From Puniceicoccales bacterium (GTDB taxonomy: Bacteria; Verrucomicrobiota; Verrucomicrobiia; Opitutales; LL51): a stretch of DNA of 5,937 nt. The notes below the pieces were generated by a model. The model ran no database searches, was not told the DNA's origin, and saw nothing but the letters and a program-made list of their open reading frames with translations. Shown here in pieces: positions 5,785-5,937 of this stretch (position 1 is its first letter; each line of letters begins with the position of its first letter). The stretch spans positions 1 to 5,937 of the forward strand of contig JAISBJ010000014.1 of assembly GCA_031266235.1 (NCBI GenBank). Direction: 5' to 3'. The position numbers were made by a program, and so were the translations under genes.

Positions 5785-5937
5785 TCAATAATTGAGCCCG
5801 TGCAGTAGAATCAATGCCCGCGCGATTTCGGCGAGAACCGGATACGCCGCACGCACCCCGTAGGCCGTCCCCGTCGGCATGGTGGGCTCGTCGAGCACAA
5901 CTGTCACCAAAAATTTCGGCTCTCCAAGCGGAAAAAA
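5785..5937 (-). CDS. Class B penicillin-binding protein (FtsI/PBP2-like), C-terminal 50 residues
   Basis: Reading the minus strand from the right edge gives 50 open codons ending at TGA (5787-5785). The segment FPLGEPKFLVTVVLDEPTMP (residues 3-22), followed by AYGVRAAYPVLAEIARALI (25-43), matches the last beta-strand and final helix of the transpeptidase domain of FtsI-type proteins, where the typical pattern is a P-x-h-h-h-x-V-V-h-D-x-P strand, then YGG..AAPVF..I. These enzymes cross-link peptidoglycan in the periplasm during division or elongation. The catalytic SxxK, SxN and KTG motifs would lie beyond the window, so activity cannot be judged. GVRAAYPVL replaces the commoner GG.AAPVF. I cannot separate ftsI from other class B PBPs with this fragment, so no symbol is given. 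The gene is convergent with the bamA-side genes. Confidence 0.85.
   Translation of the reverse strand, partial: FFPLGEPKFLVTVVLDEPTMPTGTAYGVRAAYPVLAEIARALILLHGLNY

Noticed and set aside
5591..5788. 65-codon minus-strand frame with a TTG start overlapping the PBP stop
   Set aside because: It runs through AT-rich spacer and the plus-strand terminator, has no ribosome site and no recognisable protein character. It is probably a chance frame.
1..5937. CRISPR array, tRNA/rRNA, insertion sequence, toxin-antitoxin or phage-defence genes
   Set aside because: I looked for spaced direct repeats, cloverleaf-like sequences, transposase motifs and small paired genes and found none. The coding content is housekeeping.

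Overview
The window reads as an ordinary chromosomal housekeeping segment of a Gram-negative (diderm) bacterium. It holds the 3' end of a groEL chaperonin gene, a complete dnaB replicative helicase gene, a complete bamA outer-membrane assembly gene, a small secreted protein I do not recognise, and, on the opposite strand at the right edge, the last 50 codons of a class B penicillin-binding protein. BamA, with a signal peptide, five POTRA domains and a terminal phenylalanine, shows that the cell has an outer membrane. The dnaB-bamA pairing, the GroEL sequence style, moderately GC-rich genes separated by very AT-rich spacers, and little visible Shine-Dalgarno sequence are compatible with the Verrucomicrobiota/PVC group, possibly an Opitutae-like lineage. 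That placement is inference from family resemblance, not a search result.

Layout. Bases 2-880 (+) are the C-terminal part of GroEL, from roughly E. coli residue 253 to the end. Bases 881-1190 are non-coding. They start with three GC-rich hairpins (889-980) that serve as the groEL terminator region and resemble a short REP-like palindrome cluster, and they continue as a strongly AT-rich leader before dnaB. Bases 1191-2561 (+) are dnaB, starting at GTG. Bases 2545-4989 (+) are bamA, whose start lies inside the end of dnaB, so the two are almost certainly co-transcribed and probably translationally coupled. A sigma70-like promoter at 5034-5061 drives an independent small gene (5094-5552, +), which ends at a UUCG-loop intrinsic terminator (5609-5633). 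The region to 5784 is AT-rich and non-coding, and a convergent PBP gene (ftsI-like) enters from the right.

How the genes work together. GroEL folds cytosolic proteins, DnaB unwinds DNA at the replication fork, BamA inserts beta-barrel proteins in the outer membrane, and the PBP cross-links septal or side-wall peptidoglycan. The set is growth and envelope housekeeping, not a specialised accessory system. I found no mobile element, CRISPR array, tRNA/rRNA or toxin-antitoxin system. The parts most worth a second look are the three-hairpin cluster with mutually exclusive pairings after groEL, and the unrecognised secreted helical protein sitting where many Gram-negatives carry skp/ompH.
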